Source: Candidatus Gastranaerophilales bacterium (lineage in GTDB: Bacteria > Cyanobacteriota > Vampirovibrionia > Gastranaerophilales > Gastranaerophilaceae). Taken from it: 19,749 nucleotides of DNA. The stretch spans positions 1-19,749 of the forward strand of contig CALUSZ010000083.1 in NCBI GenBank assembly GCA_944323495.1, in the 5' to 3' direction. Positions 6,647 through 14,285 of this stretch are shown here, piece after piece (the stretch's first letter is position 1; each line of letters starts with the position of its first letter). The notes beneath the pieces were generated by a model that saw only the letters and a list, made by a program, of their open reading frames with translations, made no database searches and was not told where the DNA came from. The translations under genes and the position numbers were made by a program.

Positions 6647-7702
6647 ATGGCTAGAATTAATTGTCACAGCGCATTTAAACATTATGAAATGTTCCACTCA
6701 AGAGGTGGCGACGTAATTAATATTGGCAGCAATAATACCACCATATTTAATTGCGGCGGCAGTCACTTAGGCGGCGGATTCTGGGGCGGTTTTGGATTAG
6801 GCCTTGGAAACGCATTCGGCAGCTTATTTAGCGGCTTTGGCATGGGTGGTTTTGGCTTCCCATCATTCGGCGGTGGTTTCGGTAATTTCGGCGGCTGGAG
6901 CAATCCTTGGGGAAATGCTGGCAGCAGTACACGTTCTACAAGAACTTCTGACAATGCTTGTCATTGTAATGATAATGCAAAAACAGGTAATACGTCGTCT
7001 GAAAAATTAGATCCTGATAGAGATACTATAGGTAAACTCTGGGATAGAAAGAATGAATTGTTTAAAAAAGGTGCACAACCAACTTCTGCAGAATTACAAC
7101 AACTATTAGATGATATAAATAAAGCAGAACAAAACCAAGATAAAAATCCAGTTCATGACGCAACAGATAATGCTGATTTTAATCGTCTAAAATATGGACT
7201 TGAAGATGCTATAAGCGCTGCTAAACAGCGTGAAGCAAATACTCAAGCAGCAGGTGCAGCATCAGATACTGGCGTAACAACGCCCCCAGCAACAGCACCT
7301 GTAACACCAGCAGTAACAGCTCCTACAGAGGAAACTGTTACAGAAAATTCTCATACCTATTTAGACGGATATACAAACTATGATGGAAAAACTGAACTAA
7401 ATGACGGTGATGTTATAAGAGCACACGATACTAGCGGAAAAACTAAAGATACTGTAATAATAAACGGTAAAACATCCAAAATTACTAAGGCTGCTAATGG
7501 TTCTCATCCGCAAACAATAGTAATACAGGATAAAAAAGACATAACATATACCTATAAAGAAACCGTAAATGGTGAATATGTTTACACAAGCGATCAAGAT
7601 CACCAAGATTATATTCTCCAAAAGAATGGCGATAAATATGAATTAGTCCAATATGATTGGCACAAAGGCTATGGCAAAAAAGATTGGAGCTCAAATAATT
7701 AA
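6647..7702 (+). CDS. Gly/Phe-rich hypothetical protein, 351 aa
   Basis: No family is recognised. The protein has four parts: an N-terminal stretch with a short beta-like motif (GGDVINIGSNNTTIFNCGG, 20-38); a strongly Gly/Phe/Trp-rich low-complexity region (about 41-92) with many GGF and GFG units; a charged helical segment (about 117-195); and a Thr/Pro/Ala linker (about 205-232) before a polar, beta-rich C-terminus rich in Tyr, Thr, Lys and Asp. There is no standard signal peptide or membrane helix. Cysteines at 6, 36, 105 and 107 are notable. The low-complexity block is typical of assembling or surface proteins, but its function is unknown. GAGG at 6635-6638 gives a clear start. The gene has a promoter, an upstream operator-like repeat and a terminator, so it is an independent unit. 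Confidence 0.85.
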   Translation: MARINCHSAFKHYEMFHSRGGDVINIGSNNTTIFNCGGSHLGGGFWGGFGLGLGNAFGSLFSGFGMGGFGFPSFGGGFGNFGGWSNPWGNAGSSTRSTRTSDNACHCNDNAKTGNTSSEKLDPDRDTIGKLWDRKNELFKKGAQPTSAELQQLLDDINKAEQNQDKNPVHDATDNADFNRLKYGLEDAISAAKQREANTQAAGAASDTGVTTPPATAPVTPAVTAPTEETVTENSHTYLDGYTNYDGKTELNDGDVIRAHDTSGKTKDTVIINGKTSKITKAANGSHPQTIVIQDKKDITYTYKETVNGEYVYTSDQDHQDYILQKNGDKYELVQYDWHKGYGKKDWSSNN

Positions 7703-7738
7703 AATAAAACCTCCCTTTATAGAGGGAGGTTTTATTTT
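7701..7738. terminator. Bidirectional terminator shared by convergent genes
   Basis: CCTCCCT (7710-7716) pairs with AGGGAGG (7723-7729), flanked by AAAATAAAA and TTTTATTTT, which extend the stem to 16 bp and provide T-rich tails on both strands. It overlaps the stop of the Gly/Phe-rich protein gene and the last codons of the minus-strand 57-aa gene. Confidence 0.9.
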
Positions 7739-7905
7739 ATGAATACATATTTTTTACCATATGGGCTTGGCATGTTTTTTATGTTTTTAAGAAATTCTCC
7801 CAGATTATATACAGGTTCAGTAGAAAATTTTGTATTATTTTTGACATGCAAAATTTCATTTGATGATAGAAGTTTTGTTACAATTTCTTCGTTTGTAAGC
7901 TCCAT
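7732..7905 (-). CDS. Small hypothetical protein, 57 aa
   Basis: The minus strand carries ATG at 7905-7903 preceded by AAAGGAG (about 7911-7917), a strong ribosome-binding site at good spacing. The ORF runs 57 codons to TAA (7734-7732). The protein begins MELTNEEIVTKLL and ends PSPYGKKYVFIK; it is mainly polar and lacks a signal peptide or membrane segment. The overlapping 65-codon plus-strand ORF (7739-7936) has no ribosome-binding site, so this strand is preferred. It ends inside the shared terminator, which supports a real transcript ending there. It is divergent from rpsU. I know of no family for it. Confidence 0.68.
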   Translation of the reverse strand: MELTNEEIVTKLLSSNEILHVKNNTKFSTEPVYNLGEFLKNIKNMPSPYGKKYVFIK

Positions 7906-8043
7906 ATGTACTCCTTTGAGAATATACGCAGTTTAACACTAAAATACTATTTCTTCAAGTTATATATCCCCCTTGAAATTATGTTTTGCTTAAGGTATCA
8001 TAAATTTGTACACATGAAATGCTGAAAAGGTGGTGAAATATAA

Positions 8044-8217
8044 ATGGCAGAAGTTAAAGTGGGCGAAAACGAAAGTATCGAAAGCGCTTTAAGAAGATTT
8101 AAGAAGAAAATCCAGAAGGCTGGTATCTTATCTGAAGTTAAAAAGCGCGAAAGATATGAAAAGCCCAGCGTAAAGAGAAAACGCAAATCTGAAGCTGCTC
8201 GTAAGCGTAAGGTATAA
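8044..8217 (+). CDS. rpsU: 30S ribosomal protein S21
   Basis: A 57-aa, very basic protein with the S21 pattern: it begins [19 protein letters not shown], continues [17 protein letters not shown] and ends in a Lys/Arg-rich tail ([14 protein letters not shown]). S21 binds the 30S subunit near the 3' end of 16S rRNA and helps initiation. AAAGGTGGT at 8027-8034 is a strong ribosome-binding site. The gene is monocistronic, with a strong terminator six bases after its stop. It is divergent from the 57-aa minus-strand gene. Confidence 0.96.
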   Translation: MAEVKVGENESIESALRRFKKKIQKAGILSEVKKRERYEKPSVKRKRKSEAARKRKV

Positions 8218-8222
8218 TATAT

Positions 8223-8257
8223 AAGACGGTTCTTTACTTCAAAGAACCGTCTTTTTT
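8223..8257 (+). terminator. Rho-independent terminator of rpsU
   Basis: AAGACGGTTCTTT (8223-8235) pairs with AAAGAACCGTCTT (8241-8253), a 13-bp stem with a five-base loop, followed by a T tract ending at 8257. Confidence 0.95.
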
Positions 8258-8291
8258 AGTTTATAGCCGTAAATATCCGCCAATAATCCTC

Positions 8292-8320
8292 TTGCAATAT
8301 ATATATGTTTATAATATTAT
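8292..8320 (+). promoter_or_regulatory. Promoter for tRNA-Cys (and possibly dnaA)
   Basis: TTGCAA (8292-8297) and TATTAT (8315-8320) are separated by 17 bases, placing the transcription start at or just before the tRNA 5' end at 8329. Overlapping TATAAT strings at 8310 and 8318 have poorer spacing. No other promoter is obvious in the 34 bases between the tRNA and dnaA. Confidence 0.55.
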
Positions 8321-8328
8321 AATCATAT

Positions 8329-8399
8329 GGCGACATGGCCAAGTGGTAAGGCAGAAGCCTGCAAAGCTTTTACCCCCGGTTCGAATCCGGGTGTCGCCT
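8329..8399 (+). tRNA. tRNA-Cys (anticodon GCA)
   Basis: The acceptor stem GGCGACA (8329-8335) pairs with TGTCGCC (8392-8398), followed by U73 (8399), the Cys identity discriminator. The anticodon stem GAAGC/GCTTT encloses loop CTGCAAA with anticodon GCA at 8361-8363. The T arm is CCCGG-TTCGAAT-CCGGG. The 3' CCA is not encoded. A short T tract follows immediately, and dnaA starts 34 bases downstream, so read-through is possible. Confidence 0.97.
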
Positions 8400-8433
8400 T
8401 TTTAAATTAAGTAAGAACTATCGCAAGAGGTGT

Positions 8434-9822
8434 ATGGAAAATATAGAATTAAAACGTTTTTGGGAGCAGATTAAAGAAGAATTAATCGGGGTTTTGCCAG
8501 AAAACGCTCATCCCTGGGTTTATCCGCTTGAGGTTTCCGGGTATGACAAGGGAATTTTAACTCTTGTAACTGGTCAGATGATTGGCAGAGATTTGCTGCG
8601 AAAGAATCATTCTGCGCAAATTAATGATGTGTTAAGGAAAGTCACAGGCGAGCCGGATGCTAGAGTTGTAATAATTTATGATGAGGATTCTGCAAAAAAA
8701 CTCAAAAAAGAAACTGAAAAATTTCAAAAAAAAGTTAATGATGCCGGTATAAAAGAGCAGGCGCTGGAAAATATGTCTAATATGCAGTCGGCTGCTAATC
8801 TTAATTTAAAATATAAATTTGAAAATTTTGTTGTAGGGGATAATAGTAAGTTTGCTTATGCTGCTGCTATGGCTGTAGCAAAGAATCCTGCTGGAAAGTA
8901 TAATCCTTTATTTATATATGGGAACTCAGGGCTTGGAAAAACGCACTTGATGCAAGCGATAGGACATTATACTATTTTTAATAATCCGAAATTAAAGGTT
9001 AAATATACCAAAACAGAAGACTATGTTAATGATTTCATCTCTAATACCAGAAAAAATAACAGCGGTAATATTGAGAATATGTCAAAGTTTAATAAGAAAT
9101 ATACTAATATTGATATTATTTTAATTGATGATATTCAGTTTATAGAATCTAAGACTAAGACAATGGCCCAGATGCAGCATACATTCGATAGTCTGTATAA
9201 TAAAGGCAAACAGATTGTGATAACATCAGACAGGATTCCAAAAGAAATTCCGACCCTAACTGCAGCATTATGTTCGCGCTTTGAAATGGGGCTTATGGTC
9301 GAGATGACTCCGCCGGATTTGGAGACAAGGTTTGAGATTATTAAGAAGCTTGCTGTTGATAATGATTTAAAGTTTGAAGAAGAGGCTTTAATGTATATTG
9401 CAGAAAACTTCCGGAATAATGTACGGGAACTTGAGGGCGCATTTACAAGGGTTTGCGCTTATGCAGAAGTCTCTGGACAGGAATTGACGCTGGATTTAGC
9501 AAGAGAAGTCCTAAAATGCAGCGGTAATAGTCAGGAAATTAGTTTTGATAAAATTGCAAGAGTTACGGCAAGCTATTATGATGTTGATATGAATGATATT
9601 AAAGGTACTGCAAGGGGGCAGAAGGTGTCTCTTGCAAGACATACTTCAATATATTTATGCAGGGATATTACAAATCAGAGTTTTGTTAATATAGCCAAAT
9701 ATTACGGGAAAAAGCATACGACAATAATGTTTGCATATGACAAAATAAAAAAAGAAAAAAACACTAATCCGGAAATTTCAACTGCCTTGAGAGAGATTAG
9801 ACAGGTGTTAAAAGTTTTATAG
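8434..9822 (+). CDS. dnaA: Chromosomal replication initiator DnaA
   Basis: DnaA binds origin DnaA boxes and unwinds the origin in its ATP form. The 462-aa protein has the four-domain layout: N-terminal domain (1-75), variable linker (76-122), AAA+ domain with Walker A GNSGLGKT (163-170), Walker B LIDDI (230-234), sensor-1 ITSDRIPKEI and arginine finger in LCSRFEMGL (279-287), then NNVRELEGAF and the C-terminal DNA-binding domain with the signature ARHTSIYL to HTTIMFAY (401-435). In that signature the usual Arg-Asp before HTT is Lys-Lys (427-428); the Asp normally contacts the DnaA box. AGAGG at 8424-8428 sets the start. dnaN is not adjacent, and I saw no cluster of TTATCCACA-type boxes in the window, so the origin is probably elsewhere. 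Confidence 0.97.
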   Translation: MENIELKRFWEQIKEELIGVLPENAHPWVYPLEVSGYDKGILTLVTGQMIGRDLLRKNHSAQINDVLRKVTGEPDARVVIIYDEDSAKKLKKETEKFQKKVNDAGIKEQALENMSNMQSAANLNLKYKFENFVVGDNSKFAYAAAMAVAKNPAGKYNPLFIYGNSGLGKTHLMQAIGHYTIFNNPKLKVKYTKTEDYVNDFISNTRKNNSGNIENMSKFNKKYTNIDIILIDDIQFIESKTKTMAQMQHTFDSLYNKGKQIVITSDRIPKEIPTLTAALCSRFEMGLMVEMTPPDLETRFEIIKKLAVDNDLKFEEEALMYIAENFRNNVRELEGAFTRVCAYAEVSGQELTLDLAREVLKCSGNSQEISFDKIARVTASYYDVDMNDIKGTARGQKVSLARHTSIYLCRDITNQSFVNIAKYYGKKHTTIMFAYDKIKKEKNTNPEISTALREIRQVLKVL

Positions 9823-9869
9823 CTGACCTGCTACTCGTTTTTATAAAAATTTTATGATACATAATATAT

Positions 9870-9875
9870 TATAAT
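9870..9875 (+). promoter_or_regulatory. -10 element before the TPR gene
   Basis: TATAAT at 9870-9875 places a transcription start near 9881, which excludes the ATG at 9880 as a normal start and favours ATG 9910. No good -35 is seen at the expected distance. Confidence 0.4.
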
Positions 9876-9909
9876 AGGGATGGGTAATTTACCATATTGG
9901 AGCATCTAT

Positions 9910-10941
9910 ATGTTAGATAATATAAAATATTTAATGTGTCTAAAATCTGTCGATAAGTTTATTTCAGAAAATCAATTTGATTTAGCTTTAGAAAAATTGA
10001 ACTTTTTGATAAAAGAGGAGTATAAGCCATCAGAAACATTTTTGAAACGGGGCCGACTCTGCCATAAGTTGTTAATGCTTGAGGATGCGTATTCTGATTT
10101 TACATATGTTATAACTCATTGTGTAAAAAAAGAAGAAGCATATTATGAAAGATTATTTTTAAATTTTGAGATTTCAAATTACTATGAGGCAATTTTAGAT
10201 GCTGAAAAGATTTTAACCTGGGATGCAGATAATTTTGATGTAAAACGGGTAAAATTTCTCTCGCTGGTATATTCAAGCCAGGAAAATATTGCCCAAAATT
10301 ATATACTTGAATTATTTGATTTTAATAAGTATAGGACTATTCAATTTTTATTTGAAGAAGTTGCAAAAACCATTGCAAATGATGAGCTTGCAAAAGCATT
10401 AAAACTTTTAGCTGTTATTGATATGATTGATAAGGATAATCCGATAAAATTGCTTGAAGAATCAAATATTTACGGACTTGCAAATTTAAAAGAAAAGCAG
10501 ACAGAAATTCTTAATAAAATTAATTCAGTTTTTCCAAAATATTTTGTTTCACATTTCAGGTTTACAGATATGTATCAGGATAAAGATTTGATGGAAATTT
10601 GTTTTCTTTTAGAATTAAAGATTTTTGACAAACAAAATTTATTTGCCTATCCGATGCATATATTAGAGGGGTATAAGAATCATATGGAGGGGCATATTAT
10701 TGACTCTAAAGAATGTTTTGAAAAAGCTATAGAGTTGAATCCTAACAAGCCCGAAGCTTATGTCCTTTTGGCTCAAACCCTCCAGTTGATGTCCGGTTAT
10801 GATAATCCTGAATACAAAAAAGACGCTGAAGAAAATTACAAAATTGCTCTTGAAATATACAGGCGTGAAAATCTTACTGATAAAGTTGATGAAATGCGTC
10901 GGCAATTAAAACACCTTAACTCTAATCTGCTTCTAAGGTAG
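9910..10941 (+). CDS. TPR-repeat protein, 343 aa
   Basis: A cytosolic protein built of helical repeats. The clearest tetratricopeptide repeat is near residues 265-300 (GHIIDSKECFEKAIELNP followed by KPEAYVLLAQTL); weaker TPR-like units are present around 15-100 (FDLALEKLNFLI, LEDAYSDFTYVI, YYEAILDAEKIL). TPR proteins act as scaffolds; no partner can be inferred. The start is set at ATG 9910 because TTGGAG (9897-9902) is seven bases upstream, whereas the in-frame ATG at 9880 has no ribosome-binding site and lies at the predicted transcription start. The 3' end overlaps the convergent nadE gene by 20 bases with no terminator between them. Confidence 0.82.
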   Translation: MLDNIKYLMCLKSVDKFISENQFDLALEKLNFLIKEEYKPSETFLKRGRLCHKLLMLEDAYSDFTYVITHCVKKEEAYYERLFLNFEISNYYEAILDAEKILTWDADNFDVKRVKFLSLVYSSQENIAQNYILELFDFNKYRTIQFLFEEVAKTIANDELAKALKLLAVIDMIDKDNPIKLLEESNIYGLANLKEKQTEILNKINSVFPKYFVSHFRFTDMYQDKDLMEICFLLELKIFDKQNLFAYPMHILEGYKNHMEGHIIDSKECFEKAIELNPNKPEAYVLLAQTLQLMSGYDNPEYKKDAEENYKIALEIYRRENLTDKVDEMRRQLKHLNSNLLLR

Positions 10942-12913
10942 ATTCTACGTAATCTTCATTAACACCCTTGTAATTTATTTTGGCAGATGTAATCGGCTGT
11001 CTGTAGTCATATTTATTAATAGAGCGAGATTCTACAATAACAGAAGGCGGAAGAATTGACCATTTATATAAGGCTGTGGACATTCTTCTGAAAAATTTAT
11101 CTATCCATTCAGTTTTTTGTTCTTTTGATACTGTATTGTGTGTTTCATAAACAAATTTTGTGTTAATTAAATCCTGATAGCCTTCGTTTTTATTTTCAAT
11201 TCTCCATATAATTTCATCCAGAAATTCATATGGCATAAGAGCATCCTCTGCAATCAACGGTTTGCCGGTCTTTGGATCTATCGCGAGTTCTGCCCCCGGC
11301 TTTTTACGTATAATGGCTTCAGGAATAGCATTTTTTTCACTCCTGTTTTTATTGAGCCACCTTGCAAAGGCGAAAAGTTTTGTTTTGGGAACATCTGCAA
11401 TCGGAGCAAATCCTCCTGACATATCGCCGTTAATTGTAGCATAACCCATATAAAGTTCTGATTTATCAGATGTTGCAATTGGGATGCAGGACGAAAATTC
11501 ATTGCTGATACCCCATAGAAACATTGCTCTTGAACGAGCTTGAATATTATCCGGTGTAAATGAGGTTTTATATCTTCCATCCCAATTCTGTTCTATCTCT
11601 GTAAATAATCTGTTTAAACATTCTGTCGTGGTATCTATCATTGGTCTTATTGATGCTTCGGTAAAGTTTATACCAAGATTGTGTGCCAGCTCTTCTGCAT
11701 CAGAACGGCTTTCTTTGCTTGTAATTTTAGACGGCATAGAAATACCGTAAACATTTTCTTTTCCGATTGCATCAGCAAGAAGTACAGCGCAAACAGTTGA
11801 ATCCAAACCGCCTGATAAGCCTAAGACAGCGCGTTTAAAACCGCATTTTGTAAAGTAGTCTCTTATTCCCTGGATAATTGTTTTGTAGGTTCTTTCTAAA
11901 TCTGATTCATATTCAAGTGTAAAGACCTTTTGTTCTGTAAGTGATTTATCAAGTCCTTTGGTGAGGGGGTAAATTTTACCGATATTTTTAAGCGGATTAA
12001 CTATTAAAAGCTGTTCTTCAAATGATTTTGCTCTTGCAATAAGCTTGCCTTCTTCATTGAATACACGGCTTGAACCGTCGAAAGAGCTGTTATCTATTGC
12101 ACCAACCTGATTTACATAAACAATAGGAGTTTTGTATTTGTGCGAAATAAAGGATAACATATTATGTTTCAACTGTTCTTTTTTTGCTCTTGTAGGAGAT
12201 GCAGAGCAATTAATAAATATTTCCGGTTTTTCTTGAGCCAGCTCCTCTATCGGGTCTTTTTCATAAAGATGTTTTTCAAAGAATTCTTTATTATTCCAGC
12301 AGTCTTCACATATTGAGATGCCGTATTTATCAAAAATTTTAGAACTCTCTCTGACTTTATCTTTATCAAATTGCCCCAGCGTTTCTGCAGGCTGTATTCC
12401 TGCAACCGGAGATGGTTCCATATATCTGTAGTCATTAAATTCCGAATAATTAGGCAGCAGAGATTTTCTCACAATACCTGCAATTTTACCATCTTTTAAA
12501 ACAGCCGCAGAATTAAAATATTTTTTCCCCTCAGCGTCTTTTGCTCTGGGCTCAATAAATCCAACAAGAGCAGTCGTGCCTCTGGTTATTTTGGCAAGGC
12601 CTTTTAACCATTTGATATTTTCATCTACAATAACGGGGTGTCTGTCGATAGTATCTTCTATAGGATATCCCATGAGTGCAAGTTCTGGAAAGACTATAAG
12701 GTCAAGTCCAATTTTGCAGGCATATTTGATATACTTTGCTATTTTTTTTGCGTTGTATTCAATATTTCCTGCAATAGGATTAATCTGGGCCATTCCTATA
12801 TATCCGCCCTCCGAGATTAATTCTCTTACGCTGTTTATTATATTCTCCGGTATTTCTTCACCATGAGAAAATTTTTTATCAACAATTTCGGATAGTGTGT
12901 ATAAATTTTTCAT
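10922..12913 (-). CDS. nadE: Glutamine-dependent NAD+ synthetase
   Basis: NadE makes NAD from deamido-NAD, ATP and glutamine, the last step of NAD synthesis. The protein has an N-terminal nitrilase-type glutaminase domain with Glu77 in FPELALMGYP, Lys150 in GIVRKSLLPN and Cys202 in SICEDCW, and a C-terminal synthetase domain with the ATP PP-loop LSGGLDST (366-373). At 663 aa it is in the range of bacterial two-domain enzymes, with about 38 residues before the usual nitrilase start (GMAQINPIAGN). Met41 could be an alternative start, but the first ATG is only three bases after the upstream HAD stop with AGG in position, so 12913 is kept. It is the last gene of the fliO-neuB-HAD-nadE operon and overlaps the convergent TPR gene. 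Confidence 0.95.
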   Translation of the reverse strand: MKNLYTLSEIVDKKFSHGEEIPENIINSVRELISEGGYIGMAQINPIAGNIEYNAKKIAKYIKYACKIGLDLIVFPELALMGYPIEDTIDRHPVIVDENIKWLKGLAKITRGTTALVGFIEPRAKDAEGKKYFNSAAVLKDGKIAGIVRKSLLPNYSEFNDYRYMEPSPVAGIQPAETLGQFDKDKVRESSKIFDKYGISICEDCWNNKEFFEKHLYEKDPIEELAQEKPEIFINCSASPTRAKKEQLKHNMLSFISHKYKTPIVYVNQVGAIDNSSFDGSSRVFNEEGKLIARAKSFEEQLLIVNPLKNIGKIYPLTKGLDKSLTEQKVFTLEYESDLERTYKTIIQGIRDYFTKCGFKRAVLGLSGGLDSTVCAVLLADAIGKENVYGISMPSKITSKESRSDAEELAHNLGINFTEASIRPMIDTTTECLNRLFTEIEQNWDGRYKTSFTPDNIQARSRAMFLWGISNEFSSCIPIATSDKSELYMGYATINGDMSGGFAPIADVPKTKLFAFARWLNKNRSEKNAIPEAIIRKKPGAELAIDPKTGKPLIAEDALMPYEFLDEIIWRIENKNEGYQDLINTKFVYETHNTVSKEQKTEWIDKFFRRMSTALYKWSILPPSVIVESRSINKYDYRQPITSAKINYKGVNEDYVESTLEAD

Positions 12914-12916
12914 AAC

Positions 12917-13396
12917 TTACCTGACAAGTGTATCAACTATTTCTCTAAACGCGCCCTCCCCGCCTTTTGCTGTGGTTATTTGAATTCCGGAGATATCTTT
13001 TACTTTTTTTACAGCATCAGGTACGGTAATTGCGTATTTTGCATATTTTAGTGAATCTAAATCATTTATATCATCACCAATATAGACAAATTCATCTTCT
13101 TTCAAATTATATTTTTCTACAATTGTTTTTAAAATATCGATTTTAATCCTGATATTTTGGTGCACTTCTTCAACATTAAATTTTTTAGCAATAACCTCAA
13201 TTGCAGAATTTTTTTCTCCTGAGATTATTCCAATCTTGTATCCGTTTTTTCTTAGAATAGAAAAGGCCATAACATCTTTAAAATTTAGTTTTCTGCTCAT
13301 ATCTCCTTCAGAATTGATATATACACAGTTATCAGTTATGATGCCGTCGAAATCTGTAATTACAAATTTAATGCTATCAGGTAAATGTATGCTCAT
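12917..13396 (-). CDS. KdsC-like HAD phosphatase (probable nonulosonate 9-phosphate phosphatase)
   Basis: A 159-aa HAD-superfamily phosphatase of the small KdsC subclass (no cap domain, acts as a tetramer in relatives). Motif I is TDFDGIITD with nucleophile Asp15 and acid/base Asp17, motif II is GIISGE (Ser59), motif IV is GDDIND (107-112), and the C-terminal GGEGAFRE (145-152) is typical of KdsC and KDN-9-phosphate phosphatases. Because it follows a NANS-like synthase by one base and no KDO genes are near, I infer that it removes the phosphate from the synthase product rather than from KDO-8-phosphate. AGAAGGG within the end of the synthase gene serves as its ribosome-binding site. KdsC cannot be excluded by sequence alone. 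Confidence 0.88.
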   Translation of the reverse strand: MSIHLPDSIKFVITDFDGIITDNCVYINSEGDMSRKLNFKDVMAFSILRKNGYKIGIISGEKNSAIEVIAKKFNVEEVHQNIRIKIDILKTIVEKYNLKEDEFVYIGDDINDLDSLKYAKYAITVPDAVKKVKDISGIQITTAKGGEGAFREIVDTLVR

Positions 13397-13397
13397 A

Positions 13398-14270
13398 TTA
13401 TTTTACCCTTCTTAATTTTTCTATAATTGGAATCTCTCTTTGGTAAACGACTTTAATCCCATCGCCCAGCAGGCATGGTGTTTGTCTTATATCTCTTACC
13501 ATGTGGTATAATCCGGCCATTTCAAGACTTGCCGCCTGATCAGACCCCCAGTTTGTCCTATCTGTTGTAATATGCCGTTCTACAACAGCAGCTCCAAGTG
13601 CTGCCGCAAGTACAGAAGGAGTTACCCCCCTTTCATGTCCGGAATATCCAATAGGGCAAGAAAATTCTTTTCTAAATGTTTCAATAACCCTAAGGTTTGT
13701 TTCTTCCGCATTTGATGGGTAGGTCGATGTACAGTGAAGTATAATAAGATTATCTTCCCCCAATATTGAGACTGCATGTCTTATCTGCTCCATTGTACTC
13801 ATTCCTGTAGAGAGCATAATTGGTCTGCCCTTGCTTTTGGTATGCTTCAAAAGATTGTCATCTGTTAAAGAAGCTGATGCTATTTTATAACATGGAATAT
13901 CAAATTTTTCCATAAAATCTACAGAGTTTTCATCCCAGCAGGAAGCAAACCATAAAATACCTTTTTTCTTACAGTATTCATCTATCTCTCTATATTCTTC
14001 TTCTCCAAACTCCAGGCCGCGTTTTAAATCGCCGTTAGTGTTTCCAAATACACTTTTTCTTTCTTTGGCAAGCTCTTCTTTTGTATATACAATATCAACA
14101 GTTCGTTTTTGAAATTTTACAGCGTCGCATCCTGTTGTGACAGCAATATCAATCATTTTTTTTGCTAAAGCTGTTGAACCGTTATGGTTAATTCCAATTT
14201 CTGCTATAATAAAGCAGGGGTTGCCGTCTCCTATAATTTTATTTCCTATTTTCACACACTTTCTATCCAT
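13398..14270 (-). CDS. NeuB/NANS-like nonulosonic acid synthase, short form
   Basis: This enzyme condenses phosphoenolpyruvate with a hexose or hexose-phosphate to form a nine-carbon nonulosonic acid (sialic acid type). TIM-barrel motifs are AEIGINHNG (23-31), DAVKFQKR (49-56), ASCWDENSVDF (109-119), KIASASLTD, LSTGMST (153-159), LHCTSTYP (178-185), YSGHE with His212 and VERHITTDR with His233, the two metal-binding His of the family. The segment ERHIT...GSDQAASLE resembles eukaryotic NANS, which makes 9-phosphates, more than the GPDH form of classical bacterial NeuB. At 290 aa it ends right after the barrel (LGDGIKVVYQRE) and lacks the usual C-terminal SAF (antifreeze-like) domain. CGGAG lies eight bases before the ATG. 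It sits 15 bases after fliO and one base before the HAD gene. No CMP-transferase gene is nearby. Confidence 0.9.
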   Translation of the reverse strand: MDRKCVKIGNKIIGDGNPCFIIAEIGINHNGSTALAKKMIDIAVTTGCDAVKFQKRTVDIVYTKEELAKERKSVFGNTNGDLKRGLEFGEEEYREIDEYCKKKGILWFASCWDENSVDFMEKFDIPCYKIASASLTDDNLLKHTKSKGRPIMLSTGMSTMEQIRHAVSILGEDNLIILHCTSTYPSNAEETNLRVIETFRKEFSCPIGYSGHERGVTPSVLAAALGAAVVERHITTDRTNWGSDQAASLEMAGLYHMVRDIRQTPCLLGDGIKVVYQREIPIIEKLRRVK

Positions 14271-14285
14271 TTAAAAACTCCGTAT

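Noticed and set aside
6763..6954. Minus-strand ORF rich in Pro and Lys
   Set aside because: It is the antisense of the Gly/Phe-rich block, whose Gly codons read as Pro on the other strand.
7739..7936. 65-codon plus-strand ORF after the shared terminator
   Set aside because: No ribosome-binding site; it is the antisense of the 57-aa minus-strand gene, which has a strong one.
8400..8433. Origin of replication next to dnaA
   Set aside because: The gap is only 34 bases, no DnaA-box cluster was seen in the window and dnaN is not adjacent.
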